The notes: generated by a model from the letters alone, not told the origin. A stretch of DNA of 64,000 nucleotides from Tractidigestivibacter scatoligenes (GCF_001494635.1 NZ_LOJF01000001.1:496001-560000); one strand, 5' to 3'. Counted from the stretch's first letter, positions 24,424 to 33,262 are shown. Numbers and translations: made by a program.

Positions 24424-25389
24424 ATGGCAGAGGCGCTTGACGAAGGCTCGCTCGACGAGAGGGACAGCCATCCCATGGCGGCTGGCGCCGCGCCACTCAG
24501 CGACGAGCAGCGTCGTAAGCGCATCCTGCGTGGTGTGGTGTGCACGCTTGTGGGCGGCACGTTCTGGGGCATCAATGGGACGGCGTCGAAGCTGCTCATG
24601 GACGCGTATGCGGTCGACCCACTGTGGCTCGCGTGCGTTCGCGAGCTCTCCGCCTGCTGGCTCTTTCTCGCAGCGGCGCGCGTCACCAACAAGGGGCAGG
24701 TCACCCGCGCCCTGTGCGACCCGCGCTCGCTGGTGGGGATCTTTGGCGTGAGCCTAGGGGCAATTCTCTTCTCGCAGGTGGCCTACCTCGAGGCTATCAG
24801 CTGGACCAACTCCGCCACGGCCACGGTGATGCAGAGCCTGGGGATGCTCGCCGTGCTCGCCTACGTGTGCGCGAGGATGCGCCGCGGGCCAAAGCGGCGA
24901 GAGGTGTTGGGCATCGCGTTTGCCCTGGTGGGGACCTATCTGCTGGCAACGGGAGGCAATCCCGGGCAGCTCAGCCTGCCTGTGGGCGGGCTTGTGTGGG
25001 GACTTCTCTGCGCGGCAGCCTCGGCGTGCCTCTCCATCCTGCCTGCCCGCCAGCTGGCAAAGTGGGGCAACTTCGTGGTGAACGGGCTGGCGTTTCTTTT
25101 CTCGGGCGCCATCCTGCTTGTTGCGTATAGGCCTTGGGAGCACATGCCGCAGCTGGATGTGGCTGCTGTGGCGCTGCTCGCCTTCATGGTGGTCGTGGGG
25201 ACCTTTGGCGCGTACGCGCTCTACCTGCAGGGAGTGAAAGACGCGGGCTCGATGCGCGCGAGCCTCTTGGGGACCATCGAGCCCCTCACTGCCACAGTGA
25301 CCTCGGTCTTGTGGCTGGGCACGAGCTTCTCGGTGGCAGACCTTGTGGGATTTGCGCTGGTGCTTGCGATGGTGTACCTCACGGCGTAG
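24424..25389 (+). CDS. EamA/DMT-family transporter
   Basis: 321 residues from ATG at 24424. A charged N-terminus (about 35 residues) precedes ten predicted helices in two EamA repeats: the first opens with LVGGTFWGINGTASKLLM, the second with GGLVWGLLCAAASACLSILPA, and the C-terminus has SLLGTIEPLTATVTSVLWLG. Members export or import amino acids, nucleobase-like or other small metabolites; the substrate cannot be told. The N-terminal extension is longer than usual, so a later start (for instance around the second Met, 24475) is possible. Confidence 0.82.
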   Translation: MAEALDEGSLDERDSHPMAAGAAPLSDEQRRKRILRGVVCTLVGGTFWGINGTASKLLMDAYAVDPLWLACVRELSACWLFLAAARVTNKGQVTRALCDPRSLVGIFGVSLGAILFSQVAYLEAISWTNSATATVMQSLGMLAVLAYVCARMRRGPKRREVLGIAFALVGTYLLATGGNPGQLSLPVGGLVWGLLCAAASACLSILPARQLAKWGNFVVNGLAFLFSGAILLVAYRPWEHMPQLDVAAVALLAFMVVVGTFGAYALYLQGVKDAGSMRASLLGTIEPLTATVTSVLWLGTSFSVADLVGFALVLAMVYLTA

Positions 25390-25404
25390 GCAGGGGGCGG
25401 CGGC

Positions 25405-25603
25405 TGGAAAACCTGCGGGTTAGCAGCAATGTCTGAGAAGACCTTCCGGGGGCGCTGGAAAACCTGCGGCTTAATTGCACCTCTTGAAAAGGTCTCAAGT
25501 CGTCTACCTGCGGTTTCTCTCGGCGGCGCACGAGGCTAACTGCTATTAACCCGCAGGTTTCGTGAGAGAAAGGCCGACGAAACGCCGACGAGAGGCCGAC
25601 GGC
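25405..25603. repeat. Cluster of CCTGCGG-family repeats plus GCCGACGA tandem repeat
   Basis: GGAAAACCTGCGG occurs at 25405 and 25457 as direct copies; the complement ACCTGCGGTTTCTCTCGG is at 25506-25523 and CTATTAACCCGCAGGTTT at 25543-25560. The 25454-25530 unit matches the inverted copy at 13295-13365. Immediately after, an 11-bp unit (AGGCCGACGAA, ACGCCGACGAG, AGGCCGACGGC) is repeated three times at 25571-25603. All lie between the EamA 3' end and the convergent wall-protein gene. Confidence 0.65.
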
Positions 25604-25637
25604 GGGCCCGCAGGATGCGGTAGGTCCGGAAACACCC

Positions 25638-26738
25638 CTAGATCATCGCCATGTTGGCTGCGACGGATGAGTACCACGCTGCCGCGTTGGGCGGGCAGTA
25701 CTTCTGTGCCATGGAGTAGGTGAGGTAACCGCCGTAGCCCGAGGCTAGGCCGGCGGTGTGTGCATAGATCGCCGTCTCCCAGCTGCTCCAGCTTACGCTG
25801 CCCCAGCCCCAGGCGTTGTGGGAGTAGGCGCAGTAAAGTCCCTTGCTGCTCTCAACGGCCGAGATTGCGGGCGAGAGTCGCGGATCAATGCCATAGTCCC
25901 AAGCCGCTGCGGCGAAGGTGCTGCCGTAGCCAGCGAGCGGGGAGCCTGCCAGGTAGGCGTCAATGCGAGCACCCCATTGCGCCACAAAGCTATCTTTGTC
26001 GCTCTGCCAGTTGACGTTTTCACTGGAGCTGTTGGAGCTTCTGGAATCGCTCGAGGAGCTGGTAGAGGATTCGGGCACCTCAACGGTTGCCGTGTTGCCC
26101 GACTCGGTCTGGAAGGTCTCGCCCTCACTTTGTGCTGCTTCCTGCAGCGCGGCCTCAGCTTCGGCCTGCTGCGCTGCCTGCTCCTCCGCCATCTGCTGCT
26201 GCAACGCCTCACGCGCGGCAACGGCAGAGTCAAGGACATCCTGGGCGTTCTGGCGTTCGGTCTCGGCCTGCGCAAGCTGGGAGTTGAGATCTTCCTGCGT
26301 GCTCGAAAGCTCGGTCGTGAGGTCGACAAGCGACTGAATCTGGTCGCTGTTGTATGAGGTCACGGAGTCAAGGAACTGGATGGTGGCGAGAAAGTCGAAG
26401 AAGTTCTCAGAGGAGAGGACTAGCTCGACAAGCCCCTGCGAACCTTGCTGCATCTTGTACTGGGTTCGGATGCTCTGCGCGGCGGCGGCACGCGCATCGG
26501 GAAGCTGGGCCTCAATCTCGGCGATGCGCTGTTGGTTATCGTCAATCTGCTGCTGGAGCTGGGCAACCTTGTCGTTTGCCGTAGTGAGCTCGTCGTTTGT
26601 CTGCTCTACCTTTGCCTCGAGGTCATCGAGCGTTTCGCCCAAGGCAACTGCGGGCCTAACCGCGACAATTCCAAACGCCATGGTACTGGCGAGGGCAAGC
26701 GCAAGGACTCCGTTTCGGGTTGTAGACGAGAGCGACAA
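25638..26738 (-). CDS. Secreted coiled-coil protein with C-terminal lysozyme-like domain
   Basis: 366 residues. A signal peptide (LALALASTMAFGIVAVRPAVA, about 12-33) leads to a long coiled coil (35-200; DLEAKVEQTNDELTTANDKV onward), a Ser-rich linker (SSTSSSSDSRSSNSSS) and a C-terminal domain (about 250-366) with DPRLSPAISAVESSKG and HNAWGWGSVSW, which resembles glucosaminidase/transglycosylase folds with a catalytic Glu in AVESS. The layout resembles PcsB/CwlO-type peptidoglycan hydrolases controlled by FtsEX, although the catalytic domain differs. The TTG start at 26738 is supported by GGAGG 7 bp upstream. Confidence 0.75.
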   Translation of the reverse strand: MSLSSTTRNGVLALALASTMAFGIVAVRPAVALGETLDDLEAKVEQTNDELTTANDKVAQLQQQIDDNQQRIAEIEAQLPDARAAAAQSIRTQYKMQQGSQGLVELVLSSENFFDFLATIQFLDSVTSYNSDQIQSLVDLTTELSSTQEDLNSQLAQAETERQNAQDVLDSAVAAREALQQQMAEEQAAQQAEAEAALQEAAQSEGETFQTESGNTATVEVPESSTSSSSDSRSSNSSSENVNWQSDKDSFVAQWGARIDAYLAGSPLAGYGSTFAAAAWDYGIDPRLSPAISAVESSKGLYCAYSHNAWGWGSVSWSSWETAIYAHTAGLASGYGGYLTYSMAQKYCPPNAAAWYSSVAANMAMI

Positions 26739-26868
26739 AGGTTACCTCCGAGGCCGACGTTGACGGTGCGCTCTGGCGCGAACATGCCAAGAACGCAGCT
26801 AGATAACCTTAGCGTGAAAAGTGAGGTATCACGTTTCCTGCAAAAGTCTCAAGTCTTCATATAGGGTT

Positions 26869-26895
26869 GTGGCCCCTTCGAGTGGAAGGGGCCAC
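26869..26895. terminator. Hairpin between wall-protein gene and usp
   Basis: GTGGCCCCTTC pairs with GAAGGGGCCAC around a short loop. It lies in the 301-bp spacer 26739-27039, about 145 bp past the usp stop (minus strand), with ATTTAAAAA on its plus side. A terminator is likely but the direction is unclear; nothing else was recognised in this spacer. Confidence 0.5.
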
Positions 26896-27039
26896 ATTTA
26901 AAAACGCGACTTTTACCAGCGAGTTTGTTGGACTTTCCAACCACGACGCCTCTGTGGAGAACAAGCTGTGGGATTTCTGTGGGATACCGCGAAGGTACCC
27001 AAGAAATCCGTGAACGGCCTGTGACCCGCTGTGAGTGAG

Positions 27040-27501
27040 CTACTTTACCACGAGCACGTCGCAGGTCGTGGAACGCGTGAGGAAGGTGGAGATGGAGCCG
27101 AGAATTGCGTACTTGATGGACGAGAGCCCGCGCGCCCCGCAGATGACGAGGTCCGGCTTGATGACGTCGAGCATGTCGTCCTTCAGGGTCTCGCGGATGC
27201 GCCCCGCCTTCACGATGACTTTGACGCTCTTGATCTGCGGCTCCGCCTCTGCCTCGGCAACCTGCTCGGCGATGGACTCGCGGAAGTCCTTCTCGAGCGA
27301 GGGAATGAGGTCGACAGGGTAAGTCCCTGCAGTCTCGAGCGCGGTCGAGTCGATGACGTGGCCAATGTAGAGCTCGGCGTTGTCGTTTGCCGCCATCACA
27401 ATGGCGCGATGAAGCACCTTTGCCTGGCGATCCGTTCCGTCGAGTGACACGAAAATCTTGTCGTATCCGAGGTCCTGGTAGGTCTGGTTTGTCTCTGCCA
27501 T
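27040..27501 (-). CDS. Universal stress protein (UspA family)
   Basis: 153 residues from ATG at 27501 (GGGAGGA upstream). UspA fold: KIFVSLDGTDRQAKVLHRAIVMA at the start, ELYIGHVID, and a C-terminal VICGARGLSSIKYAILGSISTFLTRSTTCDVLVVK. The ATP-binding pattern G-2x-G-9x-G(S/T) is seen as GARG... GS, so nucleotide binding is possible. Such proteins help survival during starvation or redox stress. It is probably a single-gene unit. Confidence 0.88.
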   Translation of the reverse strand: MAETNQTYQDLGYDKIFVSLDGTDRQAKVLHRAIVMAANDNAELYIGHVIDSTALETAGTYPVDLIPSLEKDFRESIAEQVAEAEAEPQIKSVKVIVKAGRIRETLKDDMLDVIKPDLVICGARGLSSIKYAILGSISTFLTRSTTCDVLVVK

Positions 27502-27652
27502 GGCGTCCTCCCTAGCGAGTGTGCCTGAGGCTGACGCCTTGCGCGCCGCCCCGCGCTCTCGTTCTACCCGCCGTTGGGGCGGTTTTCCCGAGAAACACGG
27601 GGAGACGCGCGTCTTGCGCCCCGAACGGTAGGCCTGCCGCATGCTCCTGCCC

Positions 27653-30268
27653 CTAGGCGAGCGTGTCGACAAACCCCACGCGGTAGGTCTTGAAAACTAC
27701 GGCTCCCTCGTCCTGCGTGGCATCGAGGTCGACGTCGCCCCAGATGCCAAAGTCATGGTCGTCGTCGGAGTCGCGGAAGACCTGGTGGACGTGCCAGACG
27801 TGGTCTGTCTTCTCGTCCTTCTCGTCGATGTCGAGGTAGGCAGAGGATCGAGCGTCAGCGTCCAAGAGGATCTGCTCGTGCTCAGCATGGAAGGCGTCGA
27901 GCGCCTGCTGCCACACGACCGAGCGGTAGCCCCAGTCCGCGTCGAGGTCGCCCAGCTCCTCGACCTTGCCCAGCGCCGCCAGGCGCACTCGGGCGAAGAG
28001 GGCGTTACGCACGAGCAGGGTGAGGCCGCGCCTGTCGTGGACGACCTCGTCCACGCTTGGCGCGGCAACCGTGGCGCCATCTTCGGTGCCGGAGCCCTCC
28101 CACTCGTCCACGAGCGAGGAGTCCGTGGTGCGCACGACCAGCCTCAGCCAGGTCACGATGTCTTCCAAGCGCTCGTCGCGCTTCTCGGCAGGCACCGTGC
28201 GATCAAGCACGCGGTAGGCGTCCGAGAGGTAGCGCAAAAGCGTGCCCTCCGAGCGGGCGATCTTGTAGCGGCCAATGTAGGTCTTGAAGTCGCTTGCCGT
28301 CTCGACCATGTCGCGCAGGACGCTCTTTGGGCGCAGGCAGTAGTCGCTTGCCCAGGGGACCTTCTCGCAGTACTCCGCAAAGGCGGCGTCGAGAAGGTCC
28401 TTGAGCGGCTTGGGGTAGGTGACCTCCTGCGCGCGCTCCATGCGCTCCTCGTACTCGATACCCTCGGCCTTCATTGCCGCGATGGCGGCACCACGTGCCT
28501 CGCGCTCCTGGGCGCGCAGGATCTGCGGCGGGTCCTCAAGCGTGGCCTCTACCATCGAGATGAGGTCGAGCGCGTAGGTCTCGCTCTCCGGGTCCAGAAG
28601 CTCGATGGCGGCGAGAAGGAACGGCGAGAGGGGCTGGTCAAGCGCAAAGTCCTCGGGTAGGTCAACGGTGAGCAGGTAGGAGGCAGTGCCGTCATCCTCC
28701 TCGTGGCGCTCGACCACGCCGGCGTCGATGAGCGTGGCAAAGACCTCGTCGGTGCGCTGTGAGAGCGCGGCCTTCTCCTCCGGCGTCTGGGCCGAGTCCT
28801 CGATGAGCTTGTGCGTTCGTGCCCAGGCGTCCCCGCCCTGCTCGATCTCGGCAAGCACCATGGAGTGCGTGATGCGCAGGCGCGGGCGGAGCTTCTCGGG
28901 CTCTGCCGCAATGAGGCGCTCGAAAGTCTGCTTGTTCCAGCCAACAAAGTCAGAGGGCGGCGTCTTGACCTTGATCTTGCGGGCGCGCTTGGGGTCTCCG
29001 CCGGCCTTGGCCAGCGCCTTTGCACGCTCGATGTCGTACTCGGTGGCCTCCGCGATCACGCGCCCCTCGGTGTCGAAGCCAGCGCGGCCGGCGCGCCCCG
29101 CAATTTGGTGGAACTCTCGCGCGTTGAGCCGGCGCATGTGCTTGCCATCGAACTTGGTGAGCTGGGTGAGAAGCACGGTGTGGATGGGGACGTTGATGCC
29201 CACGCCCAGCGTGTCTGTGCCGCAGATTACGGGCAGCAGGCCCTGCTGGGCGAGCTTCTCCACCAGCAGGCGGTATCGCGGCAGCATGCCGGCGTGATGC
29301 ACGCCCACGCCCGTGAGGATGAGTCGCTTCAGGGTCTTGCCAAACGTGGTGGTGAAGCGCACCCCCTTGACGGCGTCCCTCAGGGCCTCGCGCTGCTCCT
29401 TCGACGAGACGCCGTAGCTCGAAAGGGCCTGCGCGCTCTTGAGGGCAGCCTCCTGCGAGAAGTGCACTATGTAGAGAGGCGCGTCGCCGTCACGAAGGGC
29501 CAGCTCGACCGTGCCCTCGAGCGGTGTCTCCACGAACTCGTAGGAGAGGGGCACCGGCCGGGGCGCATCGAGCACCTTGTCGACGGCGCGTCCGGTGTGC
29601 TCCTCGAGCGCGGTGGCGATGTCGGTGACGTCGCCCAGCGTGGCGGACATGAGCAGGAACTGCGTGTGGGGTAGCGCCAGCAGTGGCACCTGCCAAGCCC
29701 AGCCGCGGTCGCGGTCGCTGTAGAAGTGGAACTCGTCCATGGCCACGCAGCCGATGTCCGCGTGCTCGCCAAAGCGCAGCGCGTCCTGGGCAAGGATCTC
29801 GGCTGTGCAGCAGATGACGGGCGCCTCGCTGTTTATCACCACGTCGCCCGTAATCATGCCCACGTTGTCTTTGCCGAGAAGGTCAACCAGGTTGAAGAAC
29901 TTCTCGCTGACCAGCGCCTTAATGGGTGCCGTGTAGTAGGCGCGACGGTTGGTGCAGTTGGCTATGAAGAGCAAGCCTACGGCAACCATGCTCTTGCCGG
30001 AGCCCGTGGGGGTGCCCAAGATCACGTGGTCGCCGGACGCCAGGTCGAGAAGGGCCTCCTCTTGGTGGTCCCAGAGCTGCATGCCGCGCGACTCGATCCA
30101 ACCAAGGAAGAGCTCGAGCGCGTCCTCGGCGGGGATGTTGGGATAGGTCTCGTCGTCTGGCCAGGGGATGAGGCGCCCGAGCGAGCCAGGTCCGTTGGGG
30201 CCAAGGTCCACGTGGGCGGGACCGGGCACGCTGGCGATGGCGCCGGCGCCGGTCTCTTCGGCGCTCAT
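27653..30268 (-). CDS. Ski2-like DEAD/DEAH-box helicase with C-terminal DUF3516-type region
   Basis: 871 residues from ATG at 30268. Motif I GTPTGSGKS, motif Ia TAPIKALVSEK, motif II DEFH, motif III SAT, motif V DTLGVGINVP and motif VI QIAGRAGRAGFD place it in the superfamily 2 Ski2/Mtr4-like group; the long C-terminal region (about 500-871) matches the actinobacterial DUF3516 helicases by layout. It probably remodels RNA. It overlaps the upstream small gene by four bases (ATGA), so the two are translationally coupled. An acidic C-terminal stretch (DSDDDHDFGIW) is notable. Confidence 0.85.
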   Translation of the reverse strand: MSAEETGAGAIASVPGPAHVDLGPNGPGSLGRLIPWPDDETYPNIPAEDALELFLGWIESRGMQLWDHQEEALLDLASGDHVILGTPTGSGKSMVAVGLLFIANCTNRRAYYTAPIKALVSEKFFNLVDLLGKDNVGMITGDVVINSEAPVICCTAEILAQDALRFGEHADIGCVAMDEFHFYSDRDRGWAWQVPLLALPHTQFLLMSATLGDVTDIATALEEHTGRAVDKVLDAPRPVPLSYEFVETPLEGTVELALRDGDAPLYIVHFSQEAALKSAQALSSYGVSSKEQREALRDAVKGVRFTTTFGKTLKRLILTGVGVHHAGMLPRYRLLVEKLAQQGLLPVICGTDTLGVGINVPIHTVLLTQLTKFDGKHMRRLNAREFHQIAGRAGRAGFDTEGRVIAEATEYDIERAKALAKAGGDPKRARKIKVKTPPSDFVGWNKQTFERLIAAEPEKLRPRLRITHSMVLAEIEQGGDAWARTHKLIEDSAQTPEEKAALSQRTDEVFATLIDAGVVERHEEDDGTASYLLTVDLPEDFALDQPLSPFLLAAIELLDPESETYALDLISMVEATLEDPPQILRAQEREARGAAIAAMKAEGIEYEERMERAQEVTYPKPLKDLLDAAFAEYCEKVPWASDYCLRPKSVLRDMVETASDFKTYIGRYKIARSEGTLLRYLSDAYRVLDRTVPAEKRDERLEDIVTWLRLVVRTTDSSLVDEWEGSGTEDGATVAAPSVDEVVHDRRGLTLLVRNALFARVRLAALGKVEELGDLDADWGYRSVVWQQALDAFHAEHEQILLDADARSSAYLDIDEKDEKTDHVWHVHQVFRDSDDDHDFGIWGDVDLDATQDEGAVVFKTYRVGFVDTLA

Positions 30269-30561
30269 CGCTCGTCTCCCGAGCAGGGCTCGGTGCCGCC
30301 GGCAAGCTCCGCGCGCACTACGTCCTGGAGGTGGCGCTCGGCTGCCGCCGTTGCCTCGGCGTCGCCCGAGCGCTTTGCCTTGCGGTAGGCGGCCATTGCC
30401 TGGGCAAACGGCCCCTCCACGAGGCTGCCTGCATCGTCCTGCTCGTCTTGCGGGACGGCTTTGCTCGGCGCCTCTGCTGGCGCGCCAAAGGCCGTCTTTG
30501 CACCGTTTGCCTCGAGCTGCTCGCGCAGTTGCTCCGCGAGCTTCATGTCGCTCTCGTCCAT
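30265..30561 (-). CDS. Small hypothetical protein coupled to the helicase
   Basis: 98 residues from ATG at 30561 with GAGGAC upstream. No family recognised. The N-terminal half (DESDMKLAEQLREQLEANGAKTAFGAP) and C-terminal half (FAQAMAAYRKAKRSGDAEATAAAERHLQDVVRAEL) are both helical and charged. The stop overlaps the helicase ATG (ATGA, 30265-30268). It may be a cofactor or regulator of the helicase; that is inference from coupling only. Confidence 0.7.
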   Translation of the reverse strand: MDESDMKLAEQLREQLEANGAKTAFGAPAEAPSKAVPQDEQDDAGSLVEGPFAQAMAAYRKAKRSGDAEATAAAERHLQDVVRAELAGGTEPCSGDER

Positions 30562-30596
30562 GCTGTCCTCCTCGGCCTGCACGGCCGGTGTCCTCG

Positions 30597-31631
30597 CTAT
30601 CTTGTGGCGTCCCGTGCGGGCGCGTTGGCGGCGCGAAGCTTGGTGGTCTCGCGCCGTGCCCACGCGGGCCTGTTCAGTATTGCACGTCCAATGCCCGCAA
30701 GGTCGCAGGCGCCTTGCTCGAGCAGCGCTTCCGCCGCCACACCCGTCTTTATGCCGCCCGCCAGAAGCACCGGCACGCCCACGCCCGCACGGATGGGCGC
30801 CGACGAGTCCGCAAACCAGCCTGGGGTGTCCTCGTGGCCGGGCCTGCCGTAGTAGCACATGCCGCCCGAGACGGAGATGAGGCCCGCGCCCGCCGCCTCA
30901 ACCATGCGCGCGAATGCCACCGCGTCGTCGATGGTGCTGCCACCGGGCATGTAGTCGCAGCCGCCCAGGCGCACGGAGACCGGGTAGCCTGAGGGCAGCT
31001 CTGCTCGCACGGCCTGGAGCACCTCCACAAGGAGCCGCGCGCGGTTCTCAAGCGAGCCGCCGTAGGCGTCTTTTCGCAGGTTGGTGAGGGGCGAGAGGAA
31101 CTGGTCCAGCAGGTACCCGTGGGCCGCATGTATCTCGACGCCGTCGAAGCCGGCCGCGTGGGCGCGCCGTGCCGCTGCCGAGAAGAGCTCCGGCAGGCGC
31201 GTGATGTCATCTGCGCTCATGGCGCGGGGGAGGGGGTGGCCCACCTTGGCGCCTGGGCACGTGACGGCCGAAGGCGCCAGCGGCTGCGTGCCCGTGAGTC
31301 TCTCGGTTGCTGCCGAACCTGCATGTGAGAGCTGCACAAAGACGGGAGTTCCCTGGTCGTGGACGGCTGCGGCCTCGCGCTTGAGGCCCTCGACGTCCTC
31401 GTCGTGTGCAATGGACGCCTGACGCGCGGTAGCGCGGCCCTCCTCGCAGACAAAGTGGTGGCCGCATTCGACAAGGCCCAGGTAACCGCCGCGCGCACGG
31501 ACGGCATAGTGGTCGCAGAGTGCCTGGGTCACCTGGCCGCGCGCTCCAGCTTTCCCCGTGGCAATGGGCACCATGACCAGGCGGTTCTTGAGGATGAGAT
31601 TGCCTACGGCAAGAGGTTGGTCATAGATCAC
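30597..31631 (-). CDS. Old-yellow-enzyme-family NADH:flavin oxidoreductase
   Basis: 344 residues from GTG at 31631, which overlaps the preceding stop (GTGA, 31628-31631). TIM-barrel OYE features: LKNRLVMVPIATG at the N-terminus, FVQLSHAGSAATE, EIHAAHGYLLDQFLSPLTNLRKDAYGGSLENR with the substrate-binding His pair, and GIGRAILNRP for FMN phosphate. It is shorter than the FeS-containing 2,4-dienoyl-CoA reductase type and lacks its C-terminal domains. It reduces enones or related compounds with FMN; the natural substrate is unknown. Confidence 0.85.
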   Translation of the reverse strand: MIYDQPLAVGNLILKNRLVMVPIATGKAGARGQVTQALCDHYAVRARGGYLGLVECGHHFVCEEGRATARQASIAHDEDVEGLKREAAAVHDQGTPVFVQLSHAGSAATERLTGTQPLAPSAVTCPGAKVGHPLPRAMSADDITRLPELFSAAARRAHAAGFDGVEIHAAHGYLLDQFLSPLTNLRKDAYGGSLENRARLLVEVLQAVRAELPSGYPVSVRLGGCDYMPGGSTIDDAVAFARMVEAAGAGLISVSGGMCYYGRPGHEDTPGWFADSSAPIRAGVGVPVLLAGGIKTGVAAEALLEQGACDLAGIGRAILNRPAWARRETTKLRAANAPARDATR

Positions 31632-32041
31632 GCGTTATCGCTCCCTGTGGCATGGGCCCAAGCCACGGCAGTTGCCAGCGCGGCACCCGCCTCGTTGGTG
31701 ATGGAGATGAGCGGCGGCTTCATGCCGTGTGCGGCAAGGACGGCGGCCAGGCGTCCGCGCACCGTGCACGTCGGCGCGCCGGAGGTGGCGTCGAGGGTCT
31801 CTAGCTCCAAGGGGTCGATTGTCGTGCCCGGGGGAAGGAGTTGATCCAGGGCATCCGTTGCCGCTCCTTTTGCAGCAAGGTGGCCGGCCACGTACTCGGC
31901 GGGATTCTCGCGCGTGTTTGCCTGTGCAAGCTCTGCGGACGTGAGCAAGTGGACAAGGGGATTGTTCGCGCTGGCGAGAAGTTCTTGGGCCCTGGTTATG
32001 CGCATGAGCTGCGTTCCCGTGGCGTACGTTCCCCTGTCCAT
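31628..32041 (-). CDS. Hypothetical protein upstream of OYE
   Basis: 137 residues from ATG at 32041; a second in-frame Met at 32005 is an alternative start. No family recognised. The sequence is Ala-rich and largely helical (RITRAQELLASANNPLVHLLTSAELAQANTRENPAEYVAGHLAAKG), with no signal peptide or membrane segment. It shares GTGA with the OYE gene and so is translationally coupled to it; a partner or regulator role is a guess. Confidence 0.6.
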   Translation of the reverse strand: MDRGTYATGTQLMRITRAQELLASANNPLVHLLTSAELAQANTRENPAEYVAGHLAAKGAATDALDQLLPPGTTIDPLELETLDATSGAPTCTVRGRLAAVLAAHGMKPPLISITNEAGAALATAVAWAHATGSDNA

Positions 32042-32142
32042 GCGGCTCCCGTTAGTTGCTTGCTGCCTTGTGACTTTCCAGCCTAGGGTAGCGCGGCTTG
32101 GAACTGGTTGCGTCGCGGAGAAGAGACTTTGGGTGTTCCTCC

Positions 32143-32388
32143 TCAGTTGCCATGCGGTGGCTTTTGGCTGTCCCAGACTTCCTGCAGGATGCGCTGAGGC
32201 GTGGTGCCTAGTGCCTCGGCATATGCGTAGACTTCGCCCAGGTGAAGCGAACGCTCGCCAGACTCGAACTTCGAGATCATCGATTGATTGGTGCCAAGGC
32301 GAGCCGCGACCTGCTCCTGCTTCAGGTCGGACTCTATCCTCAACTTACGGAGGACCTTCCCCACTAGTCTGTCGGCAATCTCGTACAT
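32143..32388 (-). CDS. XRE-family helix-turn-helix regulator
   Basis: 81 residues from ATG at 32388. A Cro/C1-type HTH is clear: LRKLRIESDLKQEQVAARLGTNQSMISKFESGERSLHLGEVYAYAEALG, with the Q-x3-A-x3-G and S-x2-S-x2-E pattern. There is no additional sensing domain. It is divergent from the small 78-residue gene at 32464, so the short spacer between may be its operator. Confidence 0.85.
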   Translation of the reverse strand: MYEIADRLVGKVLRKLRIESDLKQEQVAARLGTNQSMISKFESGERSLHLGEVYAYAEALGTTPQRILQEVWDSQKPPHGN

Positions 32389-32463
32389 GCGCCGGAATGT
32401 AGACCCGCGCGCGAGACATTCAAAAATAGAATATTCTGGTGTCTACCAGGACAACAACGCTAT

Positions 32464-32700
32464 GTGGCAGGTGATATCTTGGAAAGCCCACAAGACGCGC
32501 TACGTGGTTGTGCCGAAATCGCAAGGGCACTCGCCCTTCAGGCGGCAAGCGGGTCTGTCTCGCCCGAGGCGCTCGACCTTCTCGCCGATAAGGTGGAAGA
32601 GGCAGCGCGGCTGCTCGATGGGGAGCGAATAGAGCGCTGGGTGGAGGTCATACGTGACGCAGATGGTACCGAGCGCGAGGTCCACGAGGGGATAGCGTAG
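32464..32700 (+). CDS. Small hypothetical protein divergent from the XRE regulator
   Basis: 78 residues from GTG at 32464; an AGGA lies 13 bp upstream, which is a weak RBS. No family recognised. Composition is helical and acidic (SPEALDLLADKVEEAARLLDGERIERWVEVIRDADG). It could be the target or partner of the XRE regulator 75 bp away, or a short orphan. Coding status is moderate. Confidence 0.45.
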   Translation: MAGDILESPQDALRGCAEIARALALQAASGSVSPEALDLLADKVEEAARLLDGERIERWVEVIRDADGTEREVHEGIA

Positions 32701-32728
32701 GCGCTTCGGCGCGCAGGCGGACGCGGGG

Positions 32729-33211
32729 CTACATCCCGTAGTCAAAGAAGGATGAGACATGCACCGTGACGCAGTCCGTCTCTTGGCCAATGAGGTCCAA
32801 CGTCTTCACTGTGTCCTCCACAATGGCCACGCGTCGTTCGGGGATTTCCAGCTTTCGAGCTAGCTGGCGGAGAAACCCGACCTTCTCGGCCTTTTGTGCA
32901 ACGGTTACCACGTGGCTGGGCGCAAGCTCGTAGCAGCGGGTGACAAAGGCACGCTTGCCTGGTGCCTCGACGTCACTTGCCTGTGAGCATGCCCATACGT
33001 GGTCGATGCCCTTGTCCTTGATGAAGCGCTGGATTTGCGGAACCGAGCGCGAACTGGCGTAGGGGTCGTGCGTGCGCACGTAGTCCTCCCAGTCTTCGTC
33101 GGGGCAGGCGCTGTGTGAGAGATCACCAAACTCGTAGACCGCAAGGACGCCGTCGATGTCAAAAACCACGACGGTTTGCGGCTCCAGCAGGTACTCCATG
33201 AGCTTGGTCAC
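32729..33211 (-). CDS. HAD-superfamily protein (small, no cap)
   Basis: 160 residues from GTG at 33211, with AGAGGAG 8 bp upstream. Motif I VVVFDIDGVLAV gives the DxDG nucleophile pair, the Lys motif is in AQKAEKVGF, and motif IV is VAIVEDT. Motif II is less clear (ACSQAS). It may be a phosphatase of small metabolites; no substrate can be named. Four 19-bp tandem repeats lie upstream (33263-33338) and may affect its promoter. Confidence 0.7.
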   Translation of the reverse strand: MTKLMEYLLEPQTVVVFDIDGVLAVYEFGDLSHSACPDEDWEDYVRTHDPYASSRSVPQIQRFIKDKGIDHVWACSQASDVEAPGKRAFVTRCYELAPSHVVTVAQKAEKVGFLRQLARKLEIPERRVAIVEDTVKTLDLIGQETDCVTVHVSSFFDYGM

Positions 33212-33262
33212 GACATTCTCCTCTCGTTGCCGGGCCGCGATGACCTGGCTTGCGTCATTGTT

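Noticed and set aside
25405-25603. Possible CRISPR array
   Set aside because: The repeats are of mixed orientation, vary in spacing and are not separated by equal-sized spacers; no cas gene is near.
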